From an uncultured Actinomycetes bacterium (GTDB lineage: Bacteria; Actinomycetota; Acidimicrobiia; Acidimicrobiales; Microtrichaceae), in contig CAIYXG010000449.1 in NCBI GenBank assembly GCA_903930035.1, forward strand, positions 1 through 6,834: a DNA stretch of 6,834 nucleotides, written 5' to 3'. A model generated the notes under the pieces. The model was not told the origin of the DNA, made no database searches, and saw nothing but the letters and a program-made list of their open reading frames with translations. Shown piece by piece: positions 1 to 4,622 of this stretch. Within the stretch, counting starts at the first letter, position 1. Each line of letters begins with the position of its first letter. A program made the translations under genes and the position numbers.

Positions 1-16
1 CACTCCCCCGCCCGTC

Positions 17-67
17 GCATACTCGTTCGATCACGACGCCACACGCGTCGTGATCGAACGAGTACGC
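17..67. repeat. Long inverted repeat / stem-loop, 19-bp perfect arms
   Basis: Arms 20-38 (TACTCGTTCGATCACGACG) and 46-64 are exact reverse complements around a 7-nt loop (39-45, CCACACG). After one mismatch (19/65), two more pairs form (17-18 with 66-67). The arms are less G+C-rich than the surroundings. The repeat ends 3 nt before a TAGGGT hexamer and so covers the expected -35 region of the DUF2752 promoter. If that transcript starts near position 83, the repeat is not in its 5' leader. It would then act as a DNA operator, or as the terminator of an unseen gene to the left. No T-run follows either arm, so it is not a classical intrinsic terminator. The structure is certain; the role is inference. 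Confidence 0.9.
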
Positions 68-70
68 AAG

Positions 71-76
71 TAGGGT
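71..76 (+). promoter_or_regulatory. Candidate -10 hexamer of a leaderless promoter (DUF2752 gene)
   Basis: TAGGGT fits the TANNNT -10 pattern and lies 6 nt before the GTG at 83, so transcription would begin at or next to the start codon. No strong Shine-Dalgarno sequence precedes that GTG. The -35 region falls inside the right arm of the 17-67 inverted repeat. The same hexamer at nearly the same distance precedes the hydrolase gene at 4623. AGGG could alternatively serve as a weak ribosome binding site. Confidence 0.5.
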
Positions 77-82
77 CGGGGC

Positions 83-544
83 GTGACGCTGAGCGACCAG
101 GCGACGACCGACGAGCCGGTCCGGCCGTCCGCGCCGCGGTGGCGCAAGCCCGCGCTGGTCGGCGCCGGCGTCGCCGGGGCCACGCTGGCCATCGCCGCGT
201 GGAACCCGACCGACAGCGGGACCCCGCTGTGCTGGTCGCAGGGGTTCCTGGGGGTCGACTGCCCCTTCTGCGGCGGCCTGCGCTGCGTGAACTCGCTGGT
301 GCGGGGCGACTGGCTGGCCGCGGCCGACCACAACGTGCTGCTGGCCGTCGCGCTCCCCGTGGCCGCGGTCCTCTGGGTGGTCTGGATGGTGAGGTCGCTG
401 CGGGGCGAGCGGTTCGAGCTGCCCAGGGTCCCGACCTTGGCGTGGGTGGGGATCGTGGTGTTCCTCGTCGCGTTCACCGTGGCGCGCAACGTGGGCGGTC
501 CGGCCTGGGCCGAGTGGATCAACTCCGGCGTCTACCGCAGCTGA
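83..544 (+). CDS. DUF2752 family small membrane protein
   Basis: This 153-aa protein has the DUF2752 signature CPFCGGLR (residues 60-67, with the C60-P-F-C63 pair and R67), followed by a GD...A...HN segment (about 76-84). Three hydrophobic segments are visible: about 24-42, 84-103 and 119-136. The CxxC motif lies between the first and second. The N-terminal 20 residues are hydrophilic and there is no signal-peptide cleavage site. The biochemical function of DUF2752 is not established; the paired cysteines could bind metal or be redox active, which is inference. GTG 83 was chosen because it directly follows TAGGGT and leaves the family region intact. It is monocistronic as far as visible and converges on the gamma-CA-like gene, whose stop is 18 nt away. 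Confidence 0.88.
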   Translation: MTLSDQATTDEPVRPSAPRWRKPALVGAGVAGATLAIAAWNPTDSGTPLCWSQGFLGVDCPFCGGLRCVNSLVRGDWLAAADHNVLLAVALPVAAVLWVVWMVRSLRGERFELPRVPTLAWVGIVVFLVAFTVARNVGGPAWAEWINSGVYRS

Positions 545-562
545 CCGTCGCGGCGGACGGGC

Positions 563-1081
563 TCAGTCGAGCCGGCGCAGGTGGTCGCGGAACCGCACGG
601 CGCGGTGCACGTACGACTCGACGCCCAGGTCGAAGTGGCCAGGGGTGACGGCGTGCTCCTTGACCGTCGCCGGCACGCCCAGCGCCATGGCCAGCGCCGG
701 CACGACCTTCTTGTTGCCGACGAACGCGCCGGCCCCCACGACCGCCTCGCGGCCGACGTGCGCGTCGTGCAGCACGATCGACCCAGAGCCGATGAGCGCC
801 TTGTCCTCGATGCGGCAGCCCTCCAGGTGGGCCAGGTGGCCGACGGTCACCTCGTCGCCGAGCGTGGTCGGGTGGAACGGCGTGGTGTGCAGCACGGCGC
901 CGTCCTGGATGGAGCAGCGCTCGCCGATGTAGATGAACCCGTCGTCGCCGCGGACCACCGCCGACGGCCAGACCGACGAGTGGGCCCCCAGCACCACGTT
1001 GCCGATGACGACGGCGTCGGGGTGCACATAGGCGTCCGGGTGGATCTCGGGGACCTGGTCCCCCAGGGCGTAGATGGCCAT
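563..1081 (-). CDS. Gamma-carbonic-anhydrase-like left-handed beta-helix protein
   Basis: This 172-aa protein is built of imperfect hexapeptide repeats (for example IGNVVLGAHSSVWPSAVVRG, residues 26-45) and matches the YrdA/PaaY-type gamma-CA family in length and layout: GxxxSVWPxAVVRGD, then IQDGAVLH, then VGHLAHLEGC, then IGSGSIVL. Family members are usually trimers with Zn or Fe held by three histidines across subunits. Here H65 (VLH) and H82 (VGH) are present. The third ligand, normally the H of GHxxxLHGC, is replaced by glutamate (E87), with an extra H85 two residues earlier. Carbonic anhydrase activity is therefore uncertain. ATG 1081 is preceded by AGGA 5 nt upstream. The gene starts 27 nt after the flavin reductase-family stop and is probably last in that operon. 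Confidence 0.88.
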   Translation of the reverse strand: MAIYALGDQVPEIHPDAYVHPDAVVIGNVVLGAHSSVWPSAVVRGDDGFIYIGERCSIQDGAVLHTTPFHPTTLGDEVTVGHLAHLEGCRIEDKALIGSGSIVLHDAHVGREAVVGAGAFVGNKKVVPALAMALGVPATVKEHAVTPGHFDLGVESYVHRAVRFRDHLRRLD

Positions 1082-1108
1082 GTCGGTCCTGTTCGGTGAG
1101 GGGGCAGG

Positions 1109-1633
1109 TCAGTCGTCGAGCGGGGCGTGCTTGCCGTACCCGCCGCGGAAGAACACGAGCGCGCCGACGTCGTCGCGCACCACGTCGAGCTCGCACACGC
1201 GGCCGACCACGATCACGTGGTCGCCGCCGGGGTGCACGGCCTCGAGCCGGCAGTCGATGTGGGCGACGGCGCCGCGGATCATGGGCGAGCAGGTGACCGC
1301 CGAGGGGTCCCAGTGGATGCCGGCGAACTTGTCCTCGGCCTTGCCGGCGAACTGGTTGGAGGTCTCGTGCTGGTCCTCGGCCAGCACGCTGATGCCGAAG
1401 CACCCGGCGGCCTCGATGAGGGGCCACGAGTAGGAGGTCCGGCTCACGCAGAAGCCCACGAGGGGCGGGTCGAGCGAGATGGAGAAGAACGAGCCGATGG
1501 CCAGGCCGACGGGGCGGCCCTCGGACTCGGCGGCCACCACGGTCACGCCGGTCGGGAACTGGCCCATGACCCGGCGGTACTCCTTGGGGTCGATCTCGAT
1601 GGTGCCGCCGTCGCCGGTCGCTGCCTCGGTCAT
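1109..1633 (-). CDS. Flavin reductase family protein (FMN-binding split barrel)
   Basis: This 174-aa protein covers a complete Flavin_Reduct domain. It shows FPTGVTVV (26-33), a GSFFSISLDPPLVGFCV block (47-63) where the family usually has NSFxSVSLDPPLV, GDHVIVVGRV (137-146) and LVFFRGGYG (159-167). Relatives of the HpaC/HsaB/ActVB type reduce FMN or FAD with NAD(P)H and pass reduced flavin to a two-component monooxygenase. No monooxygenase is encoded in this window, so the partner is elsewhere or the protein is a flavin-binding oxidoreductase of another kind. ATG 1633 has a good SD (GGAGGG at 1641-1646). It lies 73 nt behind the MBL gene and 27 nt ahead of the gamma-CA-like gene, so it is probably the middle gene of an operon. 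Confidence 0.9.
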   Translation of the reverse strand: MTEAATGDGGTIEIDPKEYRRVMGQFPTGVTVVAAESEGRPVGLAIGSFFSISLDPPLVGFCVSRTSYSWPLIEAAGCFGISVLAEDQHETSNQFAGKAEDKFAGIHWDPSAVTCSPMIRGAVAHIDCRLEAVHPGGDHVIVVGRVCELDVVRDDVGALVFFRGGYGKHAPLDD

Positions 1634-1640
1634 GTGGTGT

Positions 1641-1646
1641 CCCTCC
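1641..1646 (-). promoter_or_regulatory. Ribosome binding site of the flavin reductase gene
   Basis: GGAGGG on the minus strand, 7 nt from ATG 1633, fixes the start and shows the gene can be translated independently of the MBL gene. The 73-nt gap (1634-1706) contains no other clear signal. Confidence 0.75.
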
Positions 1647-1706
1647 GTGCTGCGGCGCCGCGAGGTGTCCGGGCTCCCGGACCGGTCGTCCGCCGGTCGG
1701 CGCAGG

Positions 1707-2591
1707 CTATCCGGCGGCCGCGGCCGCAGCGGGCGTGGGCGCGGCCGGCGACAGCGCGACCGTCAGGCCCTCCGACGCGGCCACGATCTCCTCGACCCGG
1801 TCGCCGGCATAGTCCCGGGCGGCGGCGAGGAGCTCGTCGACGCGGCCGTCGCCGTGGCTCGGGTCGTGGTGGAACAGCGCGAGCCGCCGCACGCCGGCCT
1901 GGGCCGCCACCTCCACGGCGTACTCCACCGTGCAGTGGCCCCAGTCGGCCTTGGTGAGGAACTCGTCGTTGTCGAACTGCGCGTCGTGGATCAGCAGGTC
2001 GGCACCCGCGCACAGCTCGAGCACGGTGGGGTCGACGTAGGTGGCGCCGACGCCGGGCTGCTGGTGGTCGGGCACGAAGGCCACGGAGGTGCCGCCGACG
2101 GTGAGCCGGAACCCGAGCGTCGGGCCGATGTGCGGGACCGGGGCGGAGCGCACCTCGGCGGGGCCGAGCGAGAACACCTCGGGGGCCTCGGTGATGGTGA
2201 CCTGGCCGGGCAGGTCGTCGATCGTCACCGGGAAGTAGGGGGGCCGGATGAAGGAGCGGACCGCGTCCTCGAGCGAGCCGTCCTCCTGGGCGGGGCCGTA
2301 GACGTCCAGGCGGGAGCCCTCGCAGAGCCACGGCTTGAAGAACGGGACACCCTGCACGTGGTCCCAGTGCAGGTGGCTCACCAGCGCGGTGCCCTGGAAC
2401 GCCTCGCCGGGCGCCAGCCCGCCGCCGGCCAGGTCGTTGCCGAAGTAGCGCAGGCCGGTGCCCAGGTCGAGCACGACCGGGTCCATGTCGGGGTGGGTGA
2501 CCACGACGCACGAGGTGTTGCCGCCGTAGCGCCGCGTGCCGTCGCATGCGCACGGCGTCGACCCTCGTACCCCGTAGAACGTGACCTGCAC
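1707..2591 (-). CDS. MBL-fold metallohydrolase
   Basis: This 294-aa protein has the full set of metallo-beta-lactamase-fold ligands: H73-L-H75-W-D77-H78 (motif 2), H154 (PHIG), D175-H176 (PDH), D203 (IHDAQF) and W-G-H219. The start, TFYGVRGSTP with GGNTSCV (23-29) and LDLGTGLR (41-48), is typical of the subgroup related to cyclic-nucleotide phosphodiesterase and RNase Z-like phosphoesterases. A phosphodiester substrate is therefore plausible but not shown. The C-terminal 13 residues are a low-complexity Ala/Pro tail (PAAPTPAAAAAAG) after the domain ends. GTG 2591 is the natural start because the conserved first strand (QVTFYGVRG) follows directly; its SD is weak. It is probably first of a three-gene operon with the flavin reductase-family and gamma-CA-like genes. 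Confidence 0.9.
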   Translation of the reverse strand: MQVTFYGVRGSTPCACDGTRRYGGNTSCVVVTHPDMDPVVLDLGTGLRYFGNDLAGGGLAPGEAFQGTALVSHLHWDHVQGVPFFKPWLCEGSRLDVYGPAQEDGSLEDAVRSFIRPPYFPVTIDDLPGQVTITEAPEVFSLGPAEVRSAPVPHIGPTLGFRLTVGGTSVAFVPDHQQPGVGATYVDPTVLELCAGADLLIHDAQFDNDEFLTKADWGHCTVEYAVEVAAQAGVRRLALFHHDPSHGDGRVDELLAAARDYAGDRVEEIVAASEGLTVALSPAAPTPAAAAAAG

Positions 2592-2645
2592 TGAAGTTCC
2601 CGTGTCCCCCGGACGGACCCCCGTGGCCGCCCGCTGAAGTTGGGA

Positions 2646-2651
2646 AAACTA
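2646..2651 (-). promoter_or_regulatory. Possible -10 hexamer for the MBL-led operon
   Basis: TAGTTT on the minus strand lies in the most A/T-rich patch of the 2592-2767 gap, about 55 nt upstream of GTG 2591. The nearest TTG-type -35 (TTGGCC at 2672-2677) is 20 nt away, longer than ideal. A short repeat, AACTTCAG, follows twice on the minus strand (around 2634-2641 and 2591-2598), the second touching the start codon. This is weak evidence only. Confidence 0.25.
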
Positions 2652-2721
2652 CGGCAGCCCCCCGGGCCGACGGCCAACCGTGTGACCGATTTCTCGGGGG
2701 CGCCGCGTTGGCGGGAGCCAC

Positions 2722-2740
2722 TGCCGCGAACCGCGCGGCA
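2722..2740 (-). terminator. Possible terminator hairpin after the arsenic operon
   Basis: A 7-bp stem (TGCCGCG at 2722-2728 with CGCGGCA at 2734-2740) and 5-nt loop lie 27 nt beyond the arsI stop codon. No U-run follows, so it would be an actinobacterial-style U-less hairpin, if a terminator at all. The rest of 2592-2767 holds no gene that I can support. Confidence 0.3.
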
Positions 2741-2767
2741 CGGCAACGGCGTGGTGCGGGCCGCTCC

Positions 2768-3262
2768 TCAGCAGCAGTCGGAGGAACCGGCCGGCTGACC
2801 GGCCGGTGCTGCAGGCCGGCCGAGCGCCACGGGCTCGGACGCGGTCGCCGGTGCGCAGCACGCCGCGCCGCCGTCGCCCAGCACCGTCAGCGACATCTGC
2901 TCCGCGTCGGCGTTCTTCACGTACCACTCCCACGGCGCGCCGTCGGGGTCGGTCACCCAGGTCTCGGTCTTCTCGGCGAAGCAGCAGACGGTGTCGTCGA
3001 CGCCGGTCGTCTCCAGGCCCTCGTCCGACAGCCGGGCCTCGGCCGCGCGCACCTCGGCGGGGTCGGTGGTCTCGACGCCCAGGTGGTTGAGCGTGCCGCC
3101 GTCGGGGCCCTCGATGAGCACCAGCTTGAGCGGCGGCTCGGCGATCTCGAAGTTGGCATAGCCGGGCTTGCGCTTGGCCACGGGCGTGGCGAAGAGCTTC
3201 TCGTAGAACTCGACGGCGGCGTCGACGTCGGTGACGTTGAGGGCGAGCTGGACTCGTGACAT
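2768..3262 (-). CDS. arsI: ArsI/CadI-family metalloprotein (vicinal oxygen chelate fold)
   Basis: This 164-aa protein closely follows the ArsI/CadI family: MSRVQLALNVTDVDAAVEFY start, KRKPGYANF (30-38), PPLKLVL (43-49), TLNHLGVE (57-64), TVCCFA (91-96) and WVTDPDGAPWEWY (102-114). ArsI enzymes are Fe(II)-dependent C-As lyases that demethylate trivalent organoarsenicals, binding arsenic through the vicinal cysteines (here C93-C94). Mycobacterial CadI is cadmium-inducible. H60 and E112 fit as metal ligands, but residue 5 is Gln where Bacillus-type ArsI has His, as I recall for CadI too, so lyase activity is not assured. The tail beyond about 125 adds two more CC pairs (135-136 and 163-164). ATG 3262 has SD GGAGG 8 nt upstream. 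It is the third gene of the operon, 61 nt after arsC. Confidence 0.93.
   Translation of the reverse strand: MSRVQLALNVTDVDAAVEFYEKLFATPVAKRKPGYANFEIAEPPLKLVLIEGPDGGTLNHLGVETTDPAEVRAAEARLSDEGLETTGVDDTVCCFAEKTETWVTDPDGAPWEWYVKNADAEQMSLTVLGDGGAACCAPATASEPVALGRPAAPAGQPAGSSDCC
2786..2807 (-). repeat. Strong GC hairpin inside the 3' end of arsI
   Basis: A 9-bp perfect stem (ACCGGCCGG at 2786-2794 with CCGGCCGGT at 2799-2807) and a 4-nt loop lie within the last codons of arsI, encoding the Gly/Pro/Ala-rich tail, 15 nt before the stop codon. In mRNA it could shield the 3' end or contribute to termination together with the hairpin at 2722-2740. It may equally be a by-product of GC-rich tail codons. 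Confidence 0.6.
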
Positions 3263-3270
3263 GGGAGGTT

Positions 3271-3275
3271 CCTCC
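3271..3275 (-). promoter_or_regulatory. Ribosome binding site of arsI, adjacent self-complementary sequence
   Basis: GGAGG on the minus strand, 8 nt before ATG 3262. The spacer contains CCTCC, the exact complement of the SD, separated from it by only AA. Two nucleotides are too few for a hairpin loop, so it cannot simply fold on itself. It sets the start clearly and shows arsI has its own ribosome entry despite following arsC. Confidence 0.7.
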
Positions 3276-3284
3276 GGTCGGGGG

Positions 3285-3302
3285 TGCCGGGTGAACCCGG
3301 CA
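3285..3302 (-). repeat. Hairpin in the arsC-arsI gap containing the GGTGAAC motif
   Basis: TGCCGGG (3285-3291) and CCCGGCA (3296-3302) form a 7-bp perfect stem with a 4-nt loop in the 61-nt gap between arsC and arsI. Plus-strand GGTGAAC spans the stem-loop junction (3290-3296) and matches the two copies upstream of the channel gene. No U-run follows in the operon direction (the transcript continues CACCCCCGACC). It could be an mRNA processing or attenuation element, or a DNA operator. Confidence 0.55.
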
Positions 3303-3323
3303 GGGTGGACGGTGCTTCCCGGG

Positions 3324-3737
3324 TCAGTCGGGAAGGAGCTCGCGCAGCAGGTCCTGCACCAGCACGTCGATCTGGTCACGGATCGGCCGGACGGCGTCGA
3401 CGCCCTGGCCGGCCGGGTCGGCGAGCGCCCAGTCCAGGTACCGGGTGCCCGGGTAGAAGGGGCAGTTGTCGCCGCAGCCCATGGTGATGACCACGTCCGA
3501 GGCCTGCACCGCGGCGTCCTCGAGCCGCTTCGGGTGCGCGCCGCTGGCGTGGAGGTCGATGCCCATCTCGGCCATGACCTCCACCACGGCGGGGTTGATG
3601 GTGTCGGCCGGGGCCGTGCCGGCCGAGCGGACGACGACGCGGTCGCCGCCGTGGTGGGCCAGCAGCGCGGCCGCCATCTGCGAGCGGCCGGCGTTGTGGA
3701 CGCAGACAAAAAGGACTTCGGGACGGTCGTCGGTCAT
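3324..3737 (-). CDS. arsC: Arsenate reductase ArsC, low-molecular-weight phosphatase type
   Basis: This 137-aa protein has the LMW-PTPase P-loop C12-VHNAG-R18-S19 at its N-terminus (VLFVCVHNAGRSQMAAALL), where C12 attacks arsenate. C88 and C92 (MGCGDNCPFYPG) fit the redox cysteines of the thioredoxin-coupled class, and D107-P108 matches the conserved DP loop. The product, arsenite, would be handed to the channel encoded just upstream. Thiol partner (thioredoxin or mycothiol) cannot be read from sequence; the extra cysteines favour a thioredoxin-like relay. ATG 3737 overlaps the channel gene stop by 4 nt (ATGA), with GGAGG inside the last channel codons (3742-3746), so translation is probably coupled. 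Length is normal for the family. Confidence 0.96.
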   Translation of the reverse strand: MTDDRPEVLFVCVHNAGRSQMAAALLAHHGGDRVVVRSAGTAPADTINPAVVEVMAEMGIDLHASGAHPKRLEDAAVQASDVVITMGCGDNCPFYPGTRYLDWALADPAGQGVDAVRPIRDQIDVLVQDLLRELLPD

Positions 3738-4507
3738 GGTGCCTCCGGGGTCGGGTGGGGGTAGAAGAGCCGCACCAGGCCGAGCGCGACGGCCATGCCC
3801 ACCAGCTGGGCGACGATGAACATCGGGGCCGACGACGGGGCGATCCCGGCGAACGAGTCGGACAGCGTCCTGGCCACGGTGACCGCCGGGTTGGCGAAGC
3901 TCGTCGACGAGGTGAACCAGTAGGCGCCGCCGATCCAGAGTCCGACGGCGAACGGCACGACCTTGGCCCGGCCCGTCCGCACGCAGCCGTGGATCACGAG
4001 CAGCAGCCCGACGGTGGCCACCACCTCGGACAGCCAGAGGGCCGGCGAGGACCGGTCCTTGGTCGACAGGTTGACGGCCGGGAGCTCGAACATCAGGTTG
4101 GCGACCACCGCCCCCAGGCACGCCCCGACCGTCTGGGCCACCACGTACAGGCCGGTCTCCTTGGTGGTCGTGGAGCCGAGCAGCCGGTCCAGCAGCGTGA
4201 CCACCGGGTTGAAGTGCGCGCCCGACACGGCGCCGAACATGAGGATCAGCCCGACTAGCGCGCCCATCGTGGCGAACGAGTTCTCGAGCAGCTGCAGCCC
4301 CACGTCGTCGGGCGACAGGTTGGTGGCCATGATCCCCGAGCCGATCACGGCCACGATCAGGAACCCGGAGCCGAGGGCCTCGGCGGCCAGACGGCGGCCG
4401 AGCGACAGCTGCAGTGCCCCGGTGCCGGTCTCGACCTCGTGGGCCAGGTCAGGCTGGGCCAGGTTGCGGAGGGCCGGGTCGGCGCCGTCGCCGGGTCGGT
4501 CGGTCAC
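3734..4507 (-). CDS. Aquaporin-family channel of the arsenic operon
   Basis: This 257-aa MIP/aquaporin protein has six predicted membrane helices (about 38-60, 75-95, 120-140, 156-174, 183-200, 228-247) and both pore loops: HFNPVVT (N100-P101-V102, NPV instead of NPA) and FANPAVT (N206-P207-A208). The selectivity-filter Arg that follows the second NPA in AqpZ and GlpF is Val here (V209); the next Arg is R213. This suggests an altered, possibly wider filter. In Sinorhizobium meliloti AqpS, encoded beside arsC, arsenite made by ArsC leaves through such a channel without a pump; the gene order here supports the same role. GTG 4507 was chosen because it precedes the hydrophilic N-terminus and a CAGACT hexamer sits 6 nt upstream. 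A longer frame upstream would run into the divergent gene. Confidence 0.92.
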   Translation of the reverse strand: MTDRPGDGADPALRNLAQPDLAHEVETGTGALQLSLGRRLAAEALGSGFLIVAVIGSGIMATNLSPDDVGLQLLENSFATMGALVGLILMFGAVSGAHFNPVVTLLDRLLGSTTTKETGLYVVAQTVGACLGAVVANLMFELPAVNLSTKDRSSPALWLSEVVATVGLLLVIHGCVRTGRAKVVPFAVGLWIGGAYWFTSSTSFANPAVTVARTLSDSFAGIAPSSAPMFIVAQLVGMAVALGLVRLFYPHPTPEAP

Positions 4508-4513
4508 GGCGGG

Positions 4514-4519
4514 AGTCTG
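4514..4519 (-). promoter_or_regulatory. Candidate -10 of the arsenic operon, leaderless layout
   Basis: CAGACT on the minus strand matches the key A and final T of TANNNT and lies 6 nt from GTG 4507, the same geometry as TAGGGT before the GTG at 83. No Shine-Dalgarno sequence precedes this GTG. The GTTCACC repeats lie 10-33 nt further upstream, over the expected -35 region. Confidence 0.35.
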
Positions 4520-4528
4520 ACAGGTGCG

Positions 4529-4547
4529 GGTGAACCGCCGGTGAACG
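4529..4547. repeat. Direct repeat GGTGAAC x2, 11-bp period, possible operator
   Basis: GGTGAACC at 4529-4536 and GGTGAACG at 4540-4547 repeat at 11 bp, about one helical turn, in the divergent region between the channel gene and the hydrolase. The same GGTGAAC occurs in the arsC-arsI gap (3290-3296). The placement over the likely -35 of the arsenic operon would suit a repressor or activator. It does not resemble the TTGA/TCAA-type ArsR operators that I know, so ArsR binding is not claimed. Confidence 0.45.
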
Positions 4548-4566
4548 ACTGGCGTCGCGACGGCAA

Positions 4567-4583
4567 CCGTCCGCGGCGGACGG
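4567..4583. repeat. 17-bp palindrome upstream of the hydrolase promoter
   Basis: CCGTCCGC-G-GCGGACGG is a perfect 8-bp inverted repeat around one base, 26 nt upstream of the TAGGGT at 4610. It may be an operator for the hydrolase or the divergent arsenic operon, but short GC palindromes are common at this base composition. Confidence 0.4.
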
Positions 4584-4609
4584 CGGCGGGCGGCACAGGT
4601 CCCGGCCGG

Positions 4610-4615
4610 TAGGGT
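4610..4615 (+). promoter_or_regulatory. Candidate -10 hexamer of a leaderless promoter (hydrolase gene)
   Basis: TAGGGT lies 7 nt before ATG 4623, so the transcript would start at or near the start codon. No other SD-like sequence exists, and the -35 region (around 4587-4592) is GC-rich without a clear consensus. AGGG acting as a weak SD is the alternative reading. Confidence 0.5.
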
Positions 4616-4622
4616 CCGCGCC

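Noticed and set aside
25..59. LexA/SOS box from GTTCGA and TCGAAC half-sites in the inverted repeat
   Set aside because: The half-sites face outward and are 23 nt apart, whereas the actinobacterial SOS box is TCGAAC-N4-GTTCGA.
17..67. Transposon or integron end
   Set aside because: A single tight stem-loop with no transposase or recombinase gene and no second copy in the window. Without a genome-wide search this cannot be supported.
1109..2591. Split flavodiiron system (MBL plus flavin reductase)
   Set aside because: The MBL protein has the HxHxDH hydrolase motif rather than the HxExD diiron pattern, and there is no flavodoxin domain or gene.
519..2594. Long open frames opposite or out of phase with the MBL, flavin reductase and gamma-CA genes (for example 519-1427 minus, 1127-1957 plus, 1479-2594 plus)
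   Set aside because: They are rich in Arg, Gly and Ala with no recognisable domains and overlap genes with clear family motifs. Such open frames are a side effect of high G+C at third positions.
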